Shown here piece after piece: positions 14,322-22,791 of a stretch of DNA of 27,697 nt. Made by a program: the position numbers and the translations under genes. Source of the DNA: CAZFZQ01 sp964522845 (GTDB lineage: Bacteria > Patescibacteriota > Patescibacteriia > GCA-002772895). The stretch is from the NCBI GenBank assembly GCA_964522845.1, contig CAZFZQ010000005.1:1-27697 (forward strand). The letters are read 5' to 3'. Numbering within the stretch: position 1 is the stretch's first letter; each line of letters opens with the position of its first letter. The notes beneath the pieces were generated by a model. It saw only the letters and a program-made list of their open reading frames with translations, was not told where the DNA came from and ran no database searches.

Positions 14322-15349
14322 ACAAACTATGGCATTTAAAGTATCTTTTGAAGAGGCACGTGTTGCTTCAGATTGAAACTGGAAAACCGGGCAAATTTTT
14401 TCATTGGATAAAAAGCATAATAAAAAATAAACTTTTTGGTTATCCTTATCTGGCTATCGTGGAGACCGGAAATATTTGCAATATTCATTGCGCCACTTGT
14501 CCCACGCCGCATGAACGGCTCGGCCGGCCGAAAGAAAATATGTCGCTCGAAAATCTTAAAAAAATAATTGATAATATAAAAGACGACGTGCACGTTGTCC
14601 TGCTTTATAACACCAACGAACCCCTGCTCAATCCGAATTTGGGGGAAATGATTGCCTATGCCAACGGAAAAAATTTATACACTATGATTTCAACCAACGC
14701 TACTTTACTTGACGCAAAGAGAAGGGATGAAATTTTTAAGAGCGGATTGGATGAAATTTTGGTTTGCCTGGACGGTACAACTAAAGAATCGTATGAGGCA
14801 TTCCGCGTCGGGGCGAATTTTGAAACAGTCAAACAAAATATCGCGGATTTGTGCCGCGAAAAAAAGGAGAAGGGGTATAAAAAACCGTTTATAGAATTGC
14901 AATTTATTTTAAATCGTCTGAACCAAGATGAAGTGCCGGAAATACAAAGATTATCAGCCGAATGGGGTGTAGACCGTCTGCATATTAAATCTTTTGCTTT
15001 GGGGGAATATATTTATAGCAAAGAAGAAATACGTGCGATGGGAGAAAAATTCTTGCCCACAACGGAAAAATATGGAAAAGTCACCTATAATAAAAGCGAT
15101 CAGGGAATCATTAGTATGAGAAGGAAAAGGGAGAAAAATTGGTATTGCCGCCTCGCCAGAGATCATGCTGTGGTTCTTGTGGATGGACGTTTAGCAATGT
15201 GTTGCTATGACATCAAAGGAGAATATGTTTATGGCAATTTATTGGAGAAAAATTTAAAAGAAATTTGGTTTAGTGAAGAAGTCAAAAAACGGCGCAAAGC
15301 GGCGGAAGAAGGGCGTTATCCGTTATGCAACGTTTGCGGAGAATATTAA
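14315..15349 (+). CDS. Radical SAM protein with SPASM-like C-terminal cluster region
   Basis: The 344-residue protein has the radical SAM cluster motif C-x3-C-x2-C (C55, C59, C62 in CNIHCATC). It also has the radical SAM strand elements YNTNEPLLNP and MISTNATLL. The C-terminal part has five further Cys (WYCRLA, MCCYD, LCNVC) and the pattern GNLLEKNLKEIWFSEE, as in SPASM proteins that hold extra iron-sulphur clusters. The family modifies peptides, sugars or cofactors through a 5'-deoxyadenosyl radical. Position between glycosyltransferase and nucleotide-sugar genes suggests it modifies a sugar or the glycan carrier, but the reaction cannot be named. The start overlaps the previous gene by 7 bp and the next gene begins 3 bp after the stop. 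Confidence 0.85.
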   Translation: MLNKLWHLKYLLKRHVLLQIETGKPGKFFHWIKSIIKNKLFGYPYLAIVETGNICNIHCATCPTPHERLGRPKENMSLENLKKIIDNIKDDVHVVLLYNTNEPLLNPNLGEMIAYANGKNLYTMISTNATLLDAKRRDEIFKSGLDEILVCLDGTTKESYEAFRVGANFETVKQNIADLCREKKEKGYKKPFIELQFILNRLNQDEVPEIQRLSAEWGVDRLHIKSFALGEYIYSKEEIRAMGEKFLPTTEKYGKVTYNKSDQGIISMRRKREKNWYCRLARDHAVVLVDGRLAMCCYDIKGEYVYGNLLEKNLKEIWFSEEVKKRRKAAEEGRYPLCNVCGEY

Positions 15350-15352
15350 AAT

Positions 15353-16558
15353 ATGGACAACCCTACAAACAAAAGAAATATCGGTGTCGGATGCGCTGAC
15401 ATCGGGCAGAAAGAAAAAGATTATGTAAATGAGGTGTTAAATTCCGAGAGGCTTTCATACGGCAAATTTATTGCGGCTTTTGAAAATGAATTTGCCAAAG
15501 CGCACGGCGTGCGCCATGCTATTATGGTGAATAGCGGTACGAGCGCGCTTAGAATCGCGGTTGCCTGTCTAAAAGAATTTGGCAATTGGCAGGACGGCGA
15601 TGAAGTGATAGTGCCGGCCGTTACATTTGTTGCCACCTCCAATGTTATTCTTGATCGCGGCCTGATGCCGGTTTTTGTTGATGTTGATTCCAAGACATAT
15701 AATATTGACGCCGCAAAAATAGAAGAAAAAATTACGCCGAAAACGCGGGCTATTATGGCTGTCCATCTTTTCGGCCAGCCCGCGGAAATGGAGCCGATTA
15801 TGGCTATCGCCAAAAAACATAATTTAAAAATTATTGAGGACTCGTGCGAAACAATGTTTGTGAAATATAAAGAAAAGCCGGTCGGATCGTTCGGCGACAT
15901 TTCTTGTTTTTCAACCTATGTCGCGCATCTTTTAGTGACCGGTGTTGGCGGTTTGGCTCTGACCAATAATGATGAACTGGCCGTTATTATGAAAAGTTTA
16001 GCCAATCACGGGCGCGACAATATATATATGAATATTGATGATGACGACAATTTGGATCGCGATAAACTCGCGATGGTTGTTAATCGCCGTTTTAATTTTA
16101 TCCGCCACGGATATAGCTTCAGGGCCACGGAGATGGAAGGCGCGCTGGGCTTGGCGCAGCTGGAAAGAAAGGATGAAATTTTATCAAAACGGCAGAAAAA
16201 CGCGGAGTATCTTACGCTTCATTTGCAAAAATATGAAAATTATTTGCAGTTGCCGTGGCATCCGACTTATGCCGGACATGCCTTTATGATGTACCCGATA
16301 ATGATAAAACATACAAGAATTGATAAAAAAGATTTGGTGCTTTTTCTTGAGGAGAAAGGAATTGAAACCAGAGATATGCTGCCATTGATTAATCAGCCGG
16401 CGTACATAAAACTTTTCGGAAATTTGGAAGAAAAGTATCCGGTTGCCAAGTGGATAAATAATAATGGTTTTTATATCGGCTGCCATCAAAAACTCGGGAC
16501 GGAAGATTTGGATTATATTGTCAGCGCGTTTGATGATTATTTAAAAAAATATGCCTAA
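15353..16558 (+). CDS. DegT/DnrJ/EryC1-fold PLP enzyme with His for Lys: ColD-like sugar 3-dehydratase candidate
   Basis: A fold-type I PLP enzyme of the sugar aminotransferase family, 401 residues. It has MVNSGTSALRIA (58-69), VIVPAVTFVATSN (85-97), the PLP-ring Asp in IEDSCET (D163) and VGSFGDISCFSTY. The residue that aligns with the Schiff-base Lys, seven residues before the GG of TGVGG, is His192 (AHLLVTGVGG, codon 15926-15928). Known enzymes of this family with His there are the 3-dehydratases ColD (GDP-4-keto-6-deoxymannose, colitose pathway) and E1. E1 has a C-terminal four-Cys iron-sulphur site that is absent here. Aminotransferase activity is therefore unlikely and ColD-type 3-deoxygenation is favoured. 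The next gene, gmd, makes exactly the ColD substrate and overlaps it by 8 bp. Substrate identity remains inference. Confidence 0.82.
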   Translation: MDNPTNKRNIGVGCADIGQKEKDYVNEVLNSERLSYGKFIAAFENEFAKAHGVRHAIMVNSGTSALRIAVACLKEFGNWQDGDEVIVPAVTFVATSNVILDRGLMPVFVDVDSKTYNIDAAKIEEKITPKTRAIMAVHLFGQPAEMEPIMAIAKKHNLKIIEDSCETMFVKYKEKPVGSFGDISCFSTYVAHLLVTGVGGLALTNNDELAVIMKSLANHGRDNIYMNIDDDDNLDRDKLAMVVNRRFNFIRHGYSFRATEMEGALGLAQLERKDEILSKRQKNAEYLTLHLQKYENYLQLPWHPTYAGHAFMMYPIMIKHTRIDKKDLVLFLEEKGIETRDMLPLINQPAYIKLFGNLEEKYPVAKWINNNGFYIGCHQKLGTEDLDYIVSAFDDYLKKYA

Positions 16559-17618
16559 AAAAGCTTTAATTACGGGTATCACGGGCCAAGACGGTTCTTA
16601 TTTGGCTGAATTTTTATTGGAAAAAGGATATGAGGTGTGCGGCATTGTGCGCCGCGCCTCAACATTTAACAGATGGCGCCTGCATCATTTGCACAAATGT
16701 TTTTTTGACAGAAATTTAAACTTTCGTTTGGAATATGGCGATCTGACCGACCCCCTGAGTTTGATGAGTATCATGAAAAAATTTATGCCGGATGAGGTCT
16801 ATAATCTCGGCGCCCAATCGCATGTCCAGGTTTCTTTTGAGACCCCGGAATACACCGCCAACTGTGATGCCTTGGGCGCGCTTCGCCTAATTGAGGCCAT
16901 GAAAACCGCGGGGATTGATAAGTCGGCGAGATTTTATCAGGCTTCCACCAGCGAACTTTATGGCAAAGCGGTGGAAACGCCCCAAAATGAGGAGACGCCT
17001 TTTTATCCCCGAAGTCCGTACGGCGTAGCCAAGCTTTATGCTTTTTGGATCGTTAAAAATTATCGCGAGGCGTATGATTTTTTCGGGTCAAACGGCATCT
17101 TGTTCAACCATGAGTCGCCGAGAAGAGGCGAAAATTTTGTCAGCAAAAAAATAACCAGCGCTTTGGCCAAAATAAAATTGGGTTATCAAGACAAGCTGGT
17201 TTTAGGAAATCTCAATGCCCGGCGCGACTGGGGCTATGCTAAAGAATTCGCGGAAGCCATGTGGCTCATCTTGCAGCATGATAAGCCGGATGATTTTGTT
17301 ATTGCCACGGGCGAGACGCACACGGTGCGCGAATTTGTGGAAGCGGCGGCCAAGTATTTGGATATTCCCTTGGTCTGGGATGGCGAAGGGCGAATGGAAA
17401 AAGGAGTAAACGGGGCGACGGGCAAAGTGATTATTGAGCTTGATAATCGCTATTTGCGGCCGGCGGAAGTGGATATTTTGCGCGGCGACATCAGCAAGGC
17501 GAAAAGCGTTTTAAATTGGCAGCCGAAAACCACCTTTGAAACATTAGTGAAGATGATGTGTGATTTTGACTTGGAGCACGCGAAAATAAACGGCAACGGA
17601 ATTTTAATTGATTACTAA
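16551..17618 (+). CDS. gmd: GDP-mannose 4,6-dehydratase
   Basis: Converts GDP-D-mannose to GDP-4-keto-6-deoxy-D-mannose, using bound NADP+. Full-length (355 residues). Family signatures are present throughout: ALITGITGQDGSYLAE (5-20), YNLGAQSHVQVSFE (84-97), the active-site strand FYQASTSELYG (128-138; T133, E135), the Y-x3-K pair Y157/K161 in SPYGVAK, and GNLNARRDWG. The product is the branch point for fucose, rhamnose, perosamine and colitose nucleotide sugars. With a His-type 3-dehydratase upstream and a fucose-synthase-like reductase one base downstream, a GDP-3,6-dideoxyhexose is the most economical end product. No enzyme making GDP-mannose is in the window. Confidence 0.95.
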   Translation: MPKKALITGITGQDGSYLAEFLLEKGYEVCGIVRRASTFNRWRLHHLHKCFFDRNLNFRLEYGDLTDPLSLMSIMKKFMPDEVYNLGAQSHVQVSFETPEYTANCDALGALRLIEAMKTAGIDKSARFYQASTSELYGKAVETPQNEETPFYPRSPYGVAKLYAFWIVKNYREAYDFFGSNGILFNHESPRRGENFVSKKITSALAKIKLGYQDKLVLGNLNARRDWGYAKEFAEAMWLILQHDKPDDFVIATGETHTVREFVEAAAKYLDIPLVWDGEGRMEKGVNGATGKVIIELDNRYLRPAEVDILRGDISKAKSVLNWQPKTTFETLVKMMCDFDLEHAKINGNGILIDY

Positions 17619-17619
17619 T

Positions 17620-18474
17620 ATGGCCGGTAAGAATATTTTAATTTTGGGGCACAGCGGTTTCGTTGGCCGCGCTCTTGTCCGCCGGTTGAAGGAAACCGGG
17701 GACAATTTGTTTTTAGCTTCAAAAGACGGCGGCGGTGAACAAGGCGATTTGAAAGATAAAAATTTTTGCGAACGGATTTTAAAAGATATTGATATTGTTT
17801 ATTATCTGGCCGGATGCAAGAAAAATATCGCCTTCCATATGGCGGAACCGTTTTATTTTTTTACGGAAAATGTTTTGCCGCTCACAACTTTTCTTGACGC
17901 GTTAAAAAATTCAAAAGCCAAAAAAATTATTTATTTAAGTTCAATAATTATCAATTATATTAATTCCGAAGAGAAAGATGGATATATTTTGGGAAAATAT
18001 GCCAACGAACTGATGTTAAAAACATTTGCCGCGCAATTTCCGCAGATTGAAACTGTTGTACTAAGATCGGCTCCGATTTATGGCCCGGGCGATAATTTTG
18101 ACGCGAAGACGGCGAATTTTATTCCTTCAATGATAAATAAAGTCGCCGCAAGCGAAAAAGCGGTTGAAGTTTGGGGAACCGGAAAAAGAAAAATGCAATT
18201 TATTTATATAGAAGATTTGATTGATAATTTAATAGCCGCAAGCGGCGCTTCCAACGGGGTTTATAATATCGGCAACAACGAAGCCGCCGCGGTTTCGGAA
18301 ATTGCGGAAACAATCATTAAGAAATTTGGCAAGCAACTAATCCTTGAATTTAACGCGACCATGCCCGATAAGGCCACTAATCTTGCAGTCTTCAATAATC
18401 TGTCCGCGCCGGCCTATAATTTGGAAAGAGGGCTTGATAAAACAATCAAATATTTTCAAGAAAATATTTTATGA
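17620..18474 (+). CDS. NAD(P)-dependent epimerase/reductase, GDP-fucose/colitose synthase-like
   Basis: An extended short-chain dehydrogenase of 284 residues. I start it at the ATG 17620, one base after the gmd stop, rather than at the in-frame TTG at 17608. It has G-x2-G-x2-G (GHSGFVG, 10-16), the active-site strand IIYLSS (103-108) and Y-x3-K (Y122/K126 in YILGK). IYGPGDNFD and VEVWGTGKRKMQFIYIEDL resemble GDP-L-fucose synthase (Fcl/WcaG), which epimerises and reduces GDP-4-keto sugars; ColC of the colitose pathway is of the same type. The catalytic Cys/His of Fcl cannot be assigned safely here. Context (3-dehydratase and gmd directly upstream) suggests it reduces the 4-keto product. It overlaps the next gene by ATGA. 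Confidence 0.8.
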   Translation: MAGKNILILGHSGFVGRALVRRLKETGDNLFLASKDGGGEQGDLKDKNFCERILKDIDIVYYLAGCKKNIAFHMAEPFYFFTENVLPLTTFLDALKNSKAKKIIYLSSIIINYINSEEKDGYILGKYANELMLKTFAAQFPQIETVVLRSAPIYGPGDNFDAKTANFIPSMINKVAASEKAVEVWGTGKRKMQFIYIEDLIDNLIAASGASNGVYNIGNNEAAAVSEIAETIIKKFGKQLILEFNATMPDKATNLAVFNNLSAPAYNLERGLDKTIKYFQENIL

Positions 18475-20630
18475 ATAAAATCCTCATAATCATTCCAACT
18501 TACAATGAAGAAGAAAATATTATCGGACTGATAGATGAAATTTTTTCTTTGAATTTGGGAGCGGACGTTTTAGTTGTGGACGATGGCAATGATAACGCTG
18601 GCAATTTGATAAAAGAAAAACAAAAGAGCCGCGCCAATTTATTTTTAATAAAAAGAGCGGGAAAGGGCGGCCGCGGGTCCGCGGTTTTGGAAGGAATGCA
18701 GTTTGGTTTGGATAAAGGCGTCTACGAAATTTTTGTGGAGATGGATGCTGATTTTTCACACCAAACCAAAGAATTGGCCGGGCTCGTCGCGGCCGCGGAA
18801 GAAAATTGTACGGTTATCGCCTCAAGATATGCTAAGGGCAGTCGGATAGATAATTGGCCGGCGGGGCGCCGTATTTTCAGCCGGATATCCAATTTTTATG
18901 CCGATTTTGTTTTGGGTATCGGCCTTCATGACTATACGAACGGTTTTCGCGCCTACCACAAAACCGCCATTTCAAAATTGGATTTTGAAAAAATAAGGGC
19001 ATCCGGTTATGTTGTTTTATCTGAAGTGGCTTACCAATTATTTAAAAAAGGAGTTCGCTTTATTGAACGCCCGGCGCATTTTGTCAACCGCAATCGCGGC
19101 ATTTCTAATTTTTCTTTGAAAGAAATCCGTGAGGCATTCACCTCCATTTTAAAAGTAAGATTTGGTTCGGCCGAAGTCGTGATAAAAAAAATAGCAATTA
19201 TTATTCTATTTGCCGCCGCTGTTTTTTTGTCGGTTTTCAAGTTAACGCAAAGCCCGCCAATCTGGACAGATGAAGGCATTTTCATCCAAGCGGCTATGAA
19301 TTTGGCTGATAGCGGAAAAATGGCTCTGCAAACCGCGCCCGGCGTTATTTTGCCGTCGGTGACGATAACTTGCGGCTACCCCGCTCTTTATCCTATCAGT
19401 TTAGTTTTCAAATATTTTGGCGCCGGCATCTTGCAGGCGAGGATCGTTGCTATAATTTTTCTTTTGCTCGCGGTTTGGTTTTTTTATCGGCTGGCTAAGA
19501 ATTCTTTTGTGCCAAAAGTTGCGCTATGGGCCTTGGCGCTTTTAGTGACTTTTCCGCCGTTATACGGCATTGGTAAAAATGTTTTGGGTGAAGTTCCGGG
19601 AATGTTTTTTCTGCTCGCGTTTTTATTTTTTGTAAATCAAATTGAACGCGGGGGCGGCAGCCGCAAAGATCGCAATTTTATTTTTGCGGGTCTTGCGGCC
19701 GGATTTTGCATCGCGACAAAACCGACCTTTCTGGTTTTGTTGCCGGCCGCGGCCGCGGCATATCTGTTCTTTGCCGGAAAAATAAAAATTAATTTTAAGG
19801 AAACGTCACTGTTGTTTTTGGCATTTTTGTCGCCAATCGCGCTATGGTTGAAATTTCAGTTCGGCCCGGGTGATTTTTTATCAGGAGTCCTGGGGTTTTA
19901 TGTTTTTCCGCACGCGCTGGGCGACGTTCGGCAAACGATTGTCACCAATTTTTTGCGTTTTTTCAGGGAATGGAGCCCGGCTTATTTTTTTGCGGTTTTC
20001 ATCTGTTGGCTATCTGCTTTCTCAATAAAATTTTTCAGAAAAGAAAAAAAGGCGTCTTTGGCGGAGACCGCGGCTATCTTTTTTTCCGGGCTGATATTTC
20101 TGGCGTATTTGCGCACGCCCGGATGGTATAAAAATTTTTTTCCGGCCATGATGCTCGCGCTTCTTTATTTTCCCGCGTCAATTTATGCGATTTTTGAATT
20201 TGTATCCGGGCACACGTGTTTTTTTAAAAAATCGCTGGCTAAATTCTTTGCCGCAGCCGTTATTTTTCTTCTTGTGGCCGTGAATGCGTATAAATTGATT
20301 TTCAGTTCCTGGGTGGCTGATAATTATCAGAGTTCTGCCACGCAAGCGCTCGCTGATTATTTTTCCGGCCATCACTATGAAAATGTTTTTGTATATAACG
20401 CGCCGGAAACGGTTATTTTCTTGCGCACCAAAGATTATTACCAGTTTTTGGAACCAACAAATTATATAAAAATCGGCGAAGACCAATTGGATTATCTTTC
20501 TGGCGGCAAAGCTGATTTTGTGGTTATCGGTGAAAGCTTTTATAATAGGGATAGAAGATATTTTAATTTATACAAGGTTAAAGATACGGTGGATAGATTC
20601 TTGATATTAGAGAAAATTATCAATAAATAA
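18471..20630 (+). CDS. Fusion: polyprenyl-phosphate sugar synthase (GT2, DPM1-like) + GT-C membrane glycosyltransferase
   Basis: A 719-residue fusion. Residues 1-230 are a DPM1-like GT2: IIIPTYNEEENI (6-17), VVDDGNDNAG (35-44), GKGGRGSAVLEG (64-75), the metal motif D92-A-D94 in EMDADFSH, and YTNGFRAY (155-162). Such enzymes load mannose or a similar sugar onto polyprenyl phosphate. Residues about 238-640 are a polytopic GT-C domain with about ten helices and the acidic catalytic loop IWTDEGIF (D267, E268) near the outer end of the first helix. Family members use the polyprenyl-phosphate sugar made by the first reaction. One protein could thus make a lipid-linked donor inside and use it outside. 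The last ~80 residues are soluble (FVYNAPET... ADFVVIGESFYN). The acceptor may be glycan, lipid or protein. Neighbours are 4 bp (overlap) and 1 bp away. Confidence 0.88.
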   Translation: MNKILIIIPTYNEEENIIGLIDEIFSLNLGADVLVVDDGNDNAGNLIKEKQKSRANLFLIKRAGKGGRGSAVLEGMQFGLDKGVYEIFVEMDADFSHQTKELAGLVAAAEENCTVIASRYAKGSRIDNWPAGRRIFSRISNFYADFVLGIGLHDYTNGFRAYHKTAISKLDFEKIRASGYVVLSEVAYQLFKKGVRFIERPAHFVNRNRGISNFSLKEIREAFTSILKVRFGSAEVVIKKIAIIILFAAAVFLSVFKLTQSPPIWTDEGIFIQAAMNLADSGKMALQTAPGVILPSVTITCGYPALYPISLVFKYFGAGILQARIVAIIFLLLAVWFFYRLAKNSFVPKVALWALALLVTFPPLYGIGKNVLGEVPGMFFLLAFLFFVNQIERGGGSRKDRNFIFAGLAAGFCIATKPTFLVLLPAAAAAYLFFAGKIKINFKETSLLFLAFLSPIALWLKFQFGPGDFLSGVLGFYVFPHALGDVRQTIVTNFLRFFREWSPAYFFAVFICWLSAFSIKFFRKEKKASLAETAAIFFSGLIFLAYLRTPGWYKNFFPAMMLALLYFPASIYAIFEFVSGHTCFFKKSLAKFFAAAVIFLLVAVNAYKLIFSSWVADNYQSSATQALADYFSGHHYENVFVYNAPETVIFLRTKDYYQFLEPTNYIKIGEDQLDYLSGGKADFVVIGESFYNRDRRYFNLYKVKDTVDRFLILEKIINK

Positions 20631-20631
20631 T

Positions 20632-22062
20632 ATGAAATTAGTATTCATACAATCCGATCCTTTTGCTTGGATAGGGAAAATGAGCATCTCCGCCGTTTTA
20701 AAACAGGCGGGGCATGAGTGCGAACTTTTCATAGAACCGGCGGAGAAGAATTTGATAGAAGCAATCAGCGCGGAAAAGCCCGATGTTGTTGGATTTTCAG
20801 CCACCACCGGAACTCATCTTTGGGCGCTCCAAAGAGCGAAAGAAATAAAAGAAAAGTTGGGCTTGGCGGTTATTTTCGGCGGACCGCACGCGACATATTT
20901 TCCGGAAATTATAGAAGACAAAAACGTGGATATGGTTTGCGTGGGCGAAGGAGAAGGAGCTGTTTTAGAATTATTTAACAAACTCAAAAATAAAGAAGAT
21001 GTCACAAATATAAAAAATTTATGGGTAAAGAAAGACGGCGTAATTTATAAAAACGAGATAAGGCCGCTTATTCAAGAACTTGACGCCTTGCCGTTTCCGG
21101 ATAGGTCTTTGTACTACGGCAGATATGATTTTTTGGAGCATCAAAACAGCAGGGAATTTATATTGATGCGAGGGTGCCCGTACCGATGCTCATTTTGCTA
21201 CAATCACTCAATGCAAAAGATGTACGCCGGCAAAGGCGAGTATGTCCGTTATAAAACCGTGGATCGCGCTGTGGAGGAGCTTCTTGATGTTAAAAATAAA
21301 TGGGGGCTGGGAAGCGCCATGATTTTTGACGAAGTAATGTTTTTGAATAAGGAATGGCTGTTTTCTTTCTTGAAACAATACAAAGAAAAAATCAACGTGC
21401 CTTTCGCCTGCGAAGCCAGGGCAAATTTGTTGGACGAAGAAATATGCGAAAAATTAAAAGAAGCCGGCTGTATTTGCGTAAGAATCGGCCTGGAAAGCGG
21501 GTCTAATAAAATAAGAAATGAAGTTTTGAAAAAAAATCTTCAAGACGAACAAATAGAAAAAGCGGCGCGTTTGTTAAAACAGGAAAAGATTCTTTTGGAG
21601 ACGTACAATATGGTCGGCCTGCCCAGGGAAACGCTTGAAGACGCTTTTGAAACATTGTCTTTCAATAAAAAAATAAAGGCCGATTACGCTTGGTGCTCAA
21701 TCTATCAGCCGTATCCAAAAACGGACTTGGCGGAATTGGCCGTCGCGGACGGTATTTTAGACAAAGAATTTTGGAACAATTTGGATCCATCATTTTTTAT
21801 AACAACGCAGATGAGGATTGAAAACAAAAATGAAATTATTAATTTGCAGAAATTTTTCGCCCTGGCTGTCCGATTCAACATACCGAATTTTGTCGTGAGA
21901 TGGCTGATAAAATTGCCGCCCAACAAAATTTATAATTTTATTTTTAAAGCCGGCTATGTTTATCTGACGTTAAAAACAACAAGAATGGGGATAAAAGGAA
22001 TTTATAAGCTGGGAAAACTCACAAATAATTATTTTGAAAAGAAAAATATAGCGGCAAGTTGA
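20632..22062 (+). CDS. B12-binding-domain radical SAM protein
   Basis: 476 residues. Residues 1-140 form a cobalamin-binding-type Rossmann domain (VVGFSATTGTH, VIFGGPHATYFPE, VCVGEGEGA). The radical SAM core follows, with C-x3-C-x2-C (C182, C186, C189 in CPYRCSFC), AMIFDEVMF, RIGLESGS and NMVGLPRETLED. The C-terminal ~90 residues are basic and partly hydrophobic. Class B radical SAM enzymes methylate unreactive carbons or rearrange carbon skeletons, in sugars, hopanoids, phosphonates and pigments. In this operon a methylated or otherwise altered glycan or lipid carrier is a reasonable guess. It is paired with a second such gene at 22792, separated by a GT2 gene. Confidence 0.85.
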   Translation: MKLVFIQSDPFAWIGKMSISAVLKQAGHECELFIEPAEKNLIEAISAEKPDVVGFSATTGTHLWALQRAKEIKEKLGLAVIFGGPHATYFPEIIEDKNVDMVCVGEGEGAVLELFNKLKNKEDVTNIKNLWVKKDGVIYKNEIRPLIQELDALPFPDRSLYYGRYDFLEHQNSREFILMRGCPYRCSFCYNHSMQKMYAGKGEYVRYKTVDRAVEELLDVKNKWGLGSAMIFDEVMFLNKEWLFSFLKQYKEKINVPFACEARANLLDEEICEKLKEAGCICVRIGLESGSNKIRNEVLKKNLQDEQIEKAARLLKQEKILLETYNMVGLPRETLEDAFETLSFNKKIKADYAWCSIYQPYPKTDLAELAVADGILDKEFWNNLDPSFFITTQMRIENKNEIINLQKFFALAVRFNIPNFVVRWLIKLPPNKIYNFIFKAGYVYLTLKTTRMGIKGIYKLGKLTNNYFEKKNIAAS

Positions 22063-22091
22063 TTCTTTTTATTTGCAATCTGATTTTTAAT

Positions 22092-22790
22092 ATGAATAAA
22101 TTATCCATAATTATACCTGTTTATAACGAGCGGGATACGATTTCAAAAATTTTATCAAAACTTGATGAAGTTAATTTTAATGATGTGGAAAAAGAGATTA
22201 TTATCGTGGATGACTGCTCCACGGACGGGACGCGGGATATTTTGAAAGGGCTGGAGAGTAAATATAAAATTATGTATCACGAAAAAAATCGCGGCAAGGG
22301 CGCGGCATTGCGCACGGGATTTCGCGAGGCGACGGGCGATTGGATCGTGGTGCAGGATGCGGATTTGGAATACGATCCGAATGATTTGAAAAAAATGCTG
22401 GAAGAAATGCGGCAACCGGGCGTGGAAGTCGTCTATGGCTCAAGGCACATGAATAAAAATTATTGGACTGAAAGAAAGTCCGGACATTTTTTTGCCATGG
22501 GCGGTATTTTTCTCACGTGGCTTACTAACTTGCTTTACGGAACTGGAATTACGGATGAACCAACTTGCTATAAAATGTTTACAGCTGATTTGCTGCGGAA
22601 TTTAAATTTGCAGTGCGAGCGGTTTGAATTTTGTCCCGAAGCAACGGCCAAGGTTGCCAAGCGAAAAATAAAAATTCATGAAATCCCAATAGAATATTTT
22701 CCGCGTCATAAGGATGAGGGGAAAAAAATAAATTGGCGCGATGCCGTGGAGGCGATTTGGACGCTTATTAAATATAAATTTAAGGACTAA
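22092..22790 (+). CDS. GT2 polyprenyl-phosphate glycosyltransferase (DPM/GtrB-like soluble type)
   Basis: A 232-residue GT-A fold enzyme. I chose the ATG at 22092, which gives a normal start (MNKLSIIIPVYNE), over a TTG at 22059. Motifs are VDDCSTDGT (39-47), NRGKGAALRTGF (66-77), D89-A-D91 in QDADLEYDP, YGSRHM, TDEPTCYKMF and FEFCPEATAKV. These fit the bacterial DPM1-like group that transfers glucose, mannose or similar to undecaprenyl phosphate. It has no C-terminal membrane helices of the GtrB type. Its lipid-linked product could feed the GT-C enzymes at 24311 and inside 10875-14321. It follows the radical SAM gene by 29 bp and precedes the next by 1 bp. Confidence 0.88.
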   Translation: MNKLSIIIPVYNERDTISKILSKLDEVNFNDVEKEIIIVDDCSTDGTRDILKGLESKYKIMYHEKNRGKGAALRTGFREATGDWIVVQDADLEYDPNDLKKMLEEMRQPGVEVVYGSRHMNKNYWTERKSGHFFAMGGIFLTWLTNLLYGTGITDEPTCYKMFTADLLRNLNLQCERFEFCPEATAKVAKRKIKIHEIPIEYFPRHKDEGKKINWRDAVEAIWTLIKYKFKD

Positions 22791-22791
22791 T

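Noticed and set aside
17608..17619. TTG start for the reductase gene
   Set aside because: The ATG at 17620 gives a standard Rossmann start and the one-base spacing seen at other junctions.
22059..22091. TTG start for the GT2 gene
   Set aside because: Adds an untypical hydrophobic 11 residues; ATG 22092 begins the family motif directly.
22741..22791. Longer N-terminus for the second B12 radical SAM protein
   Set aside because: The extra 17 residues overlap the GT2 gene and do not resemble the family start; ATG 22792 gives MAKVLLINPPW one base after the previous stop.
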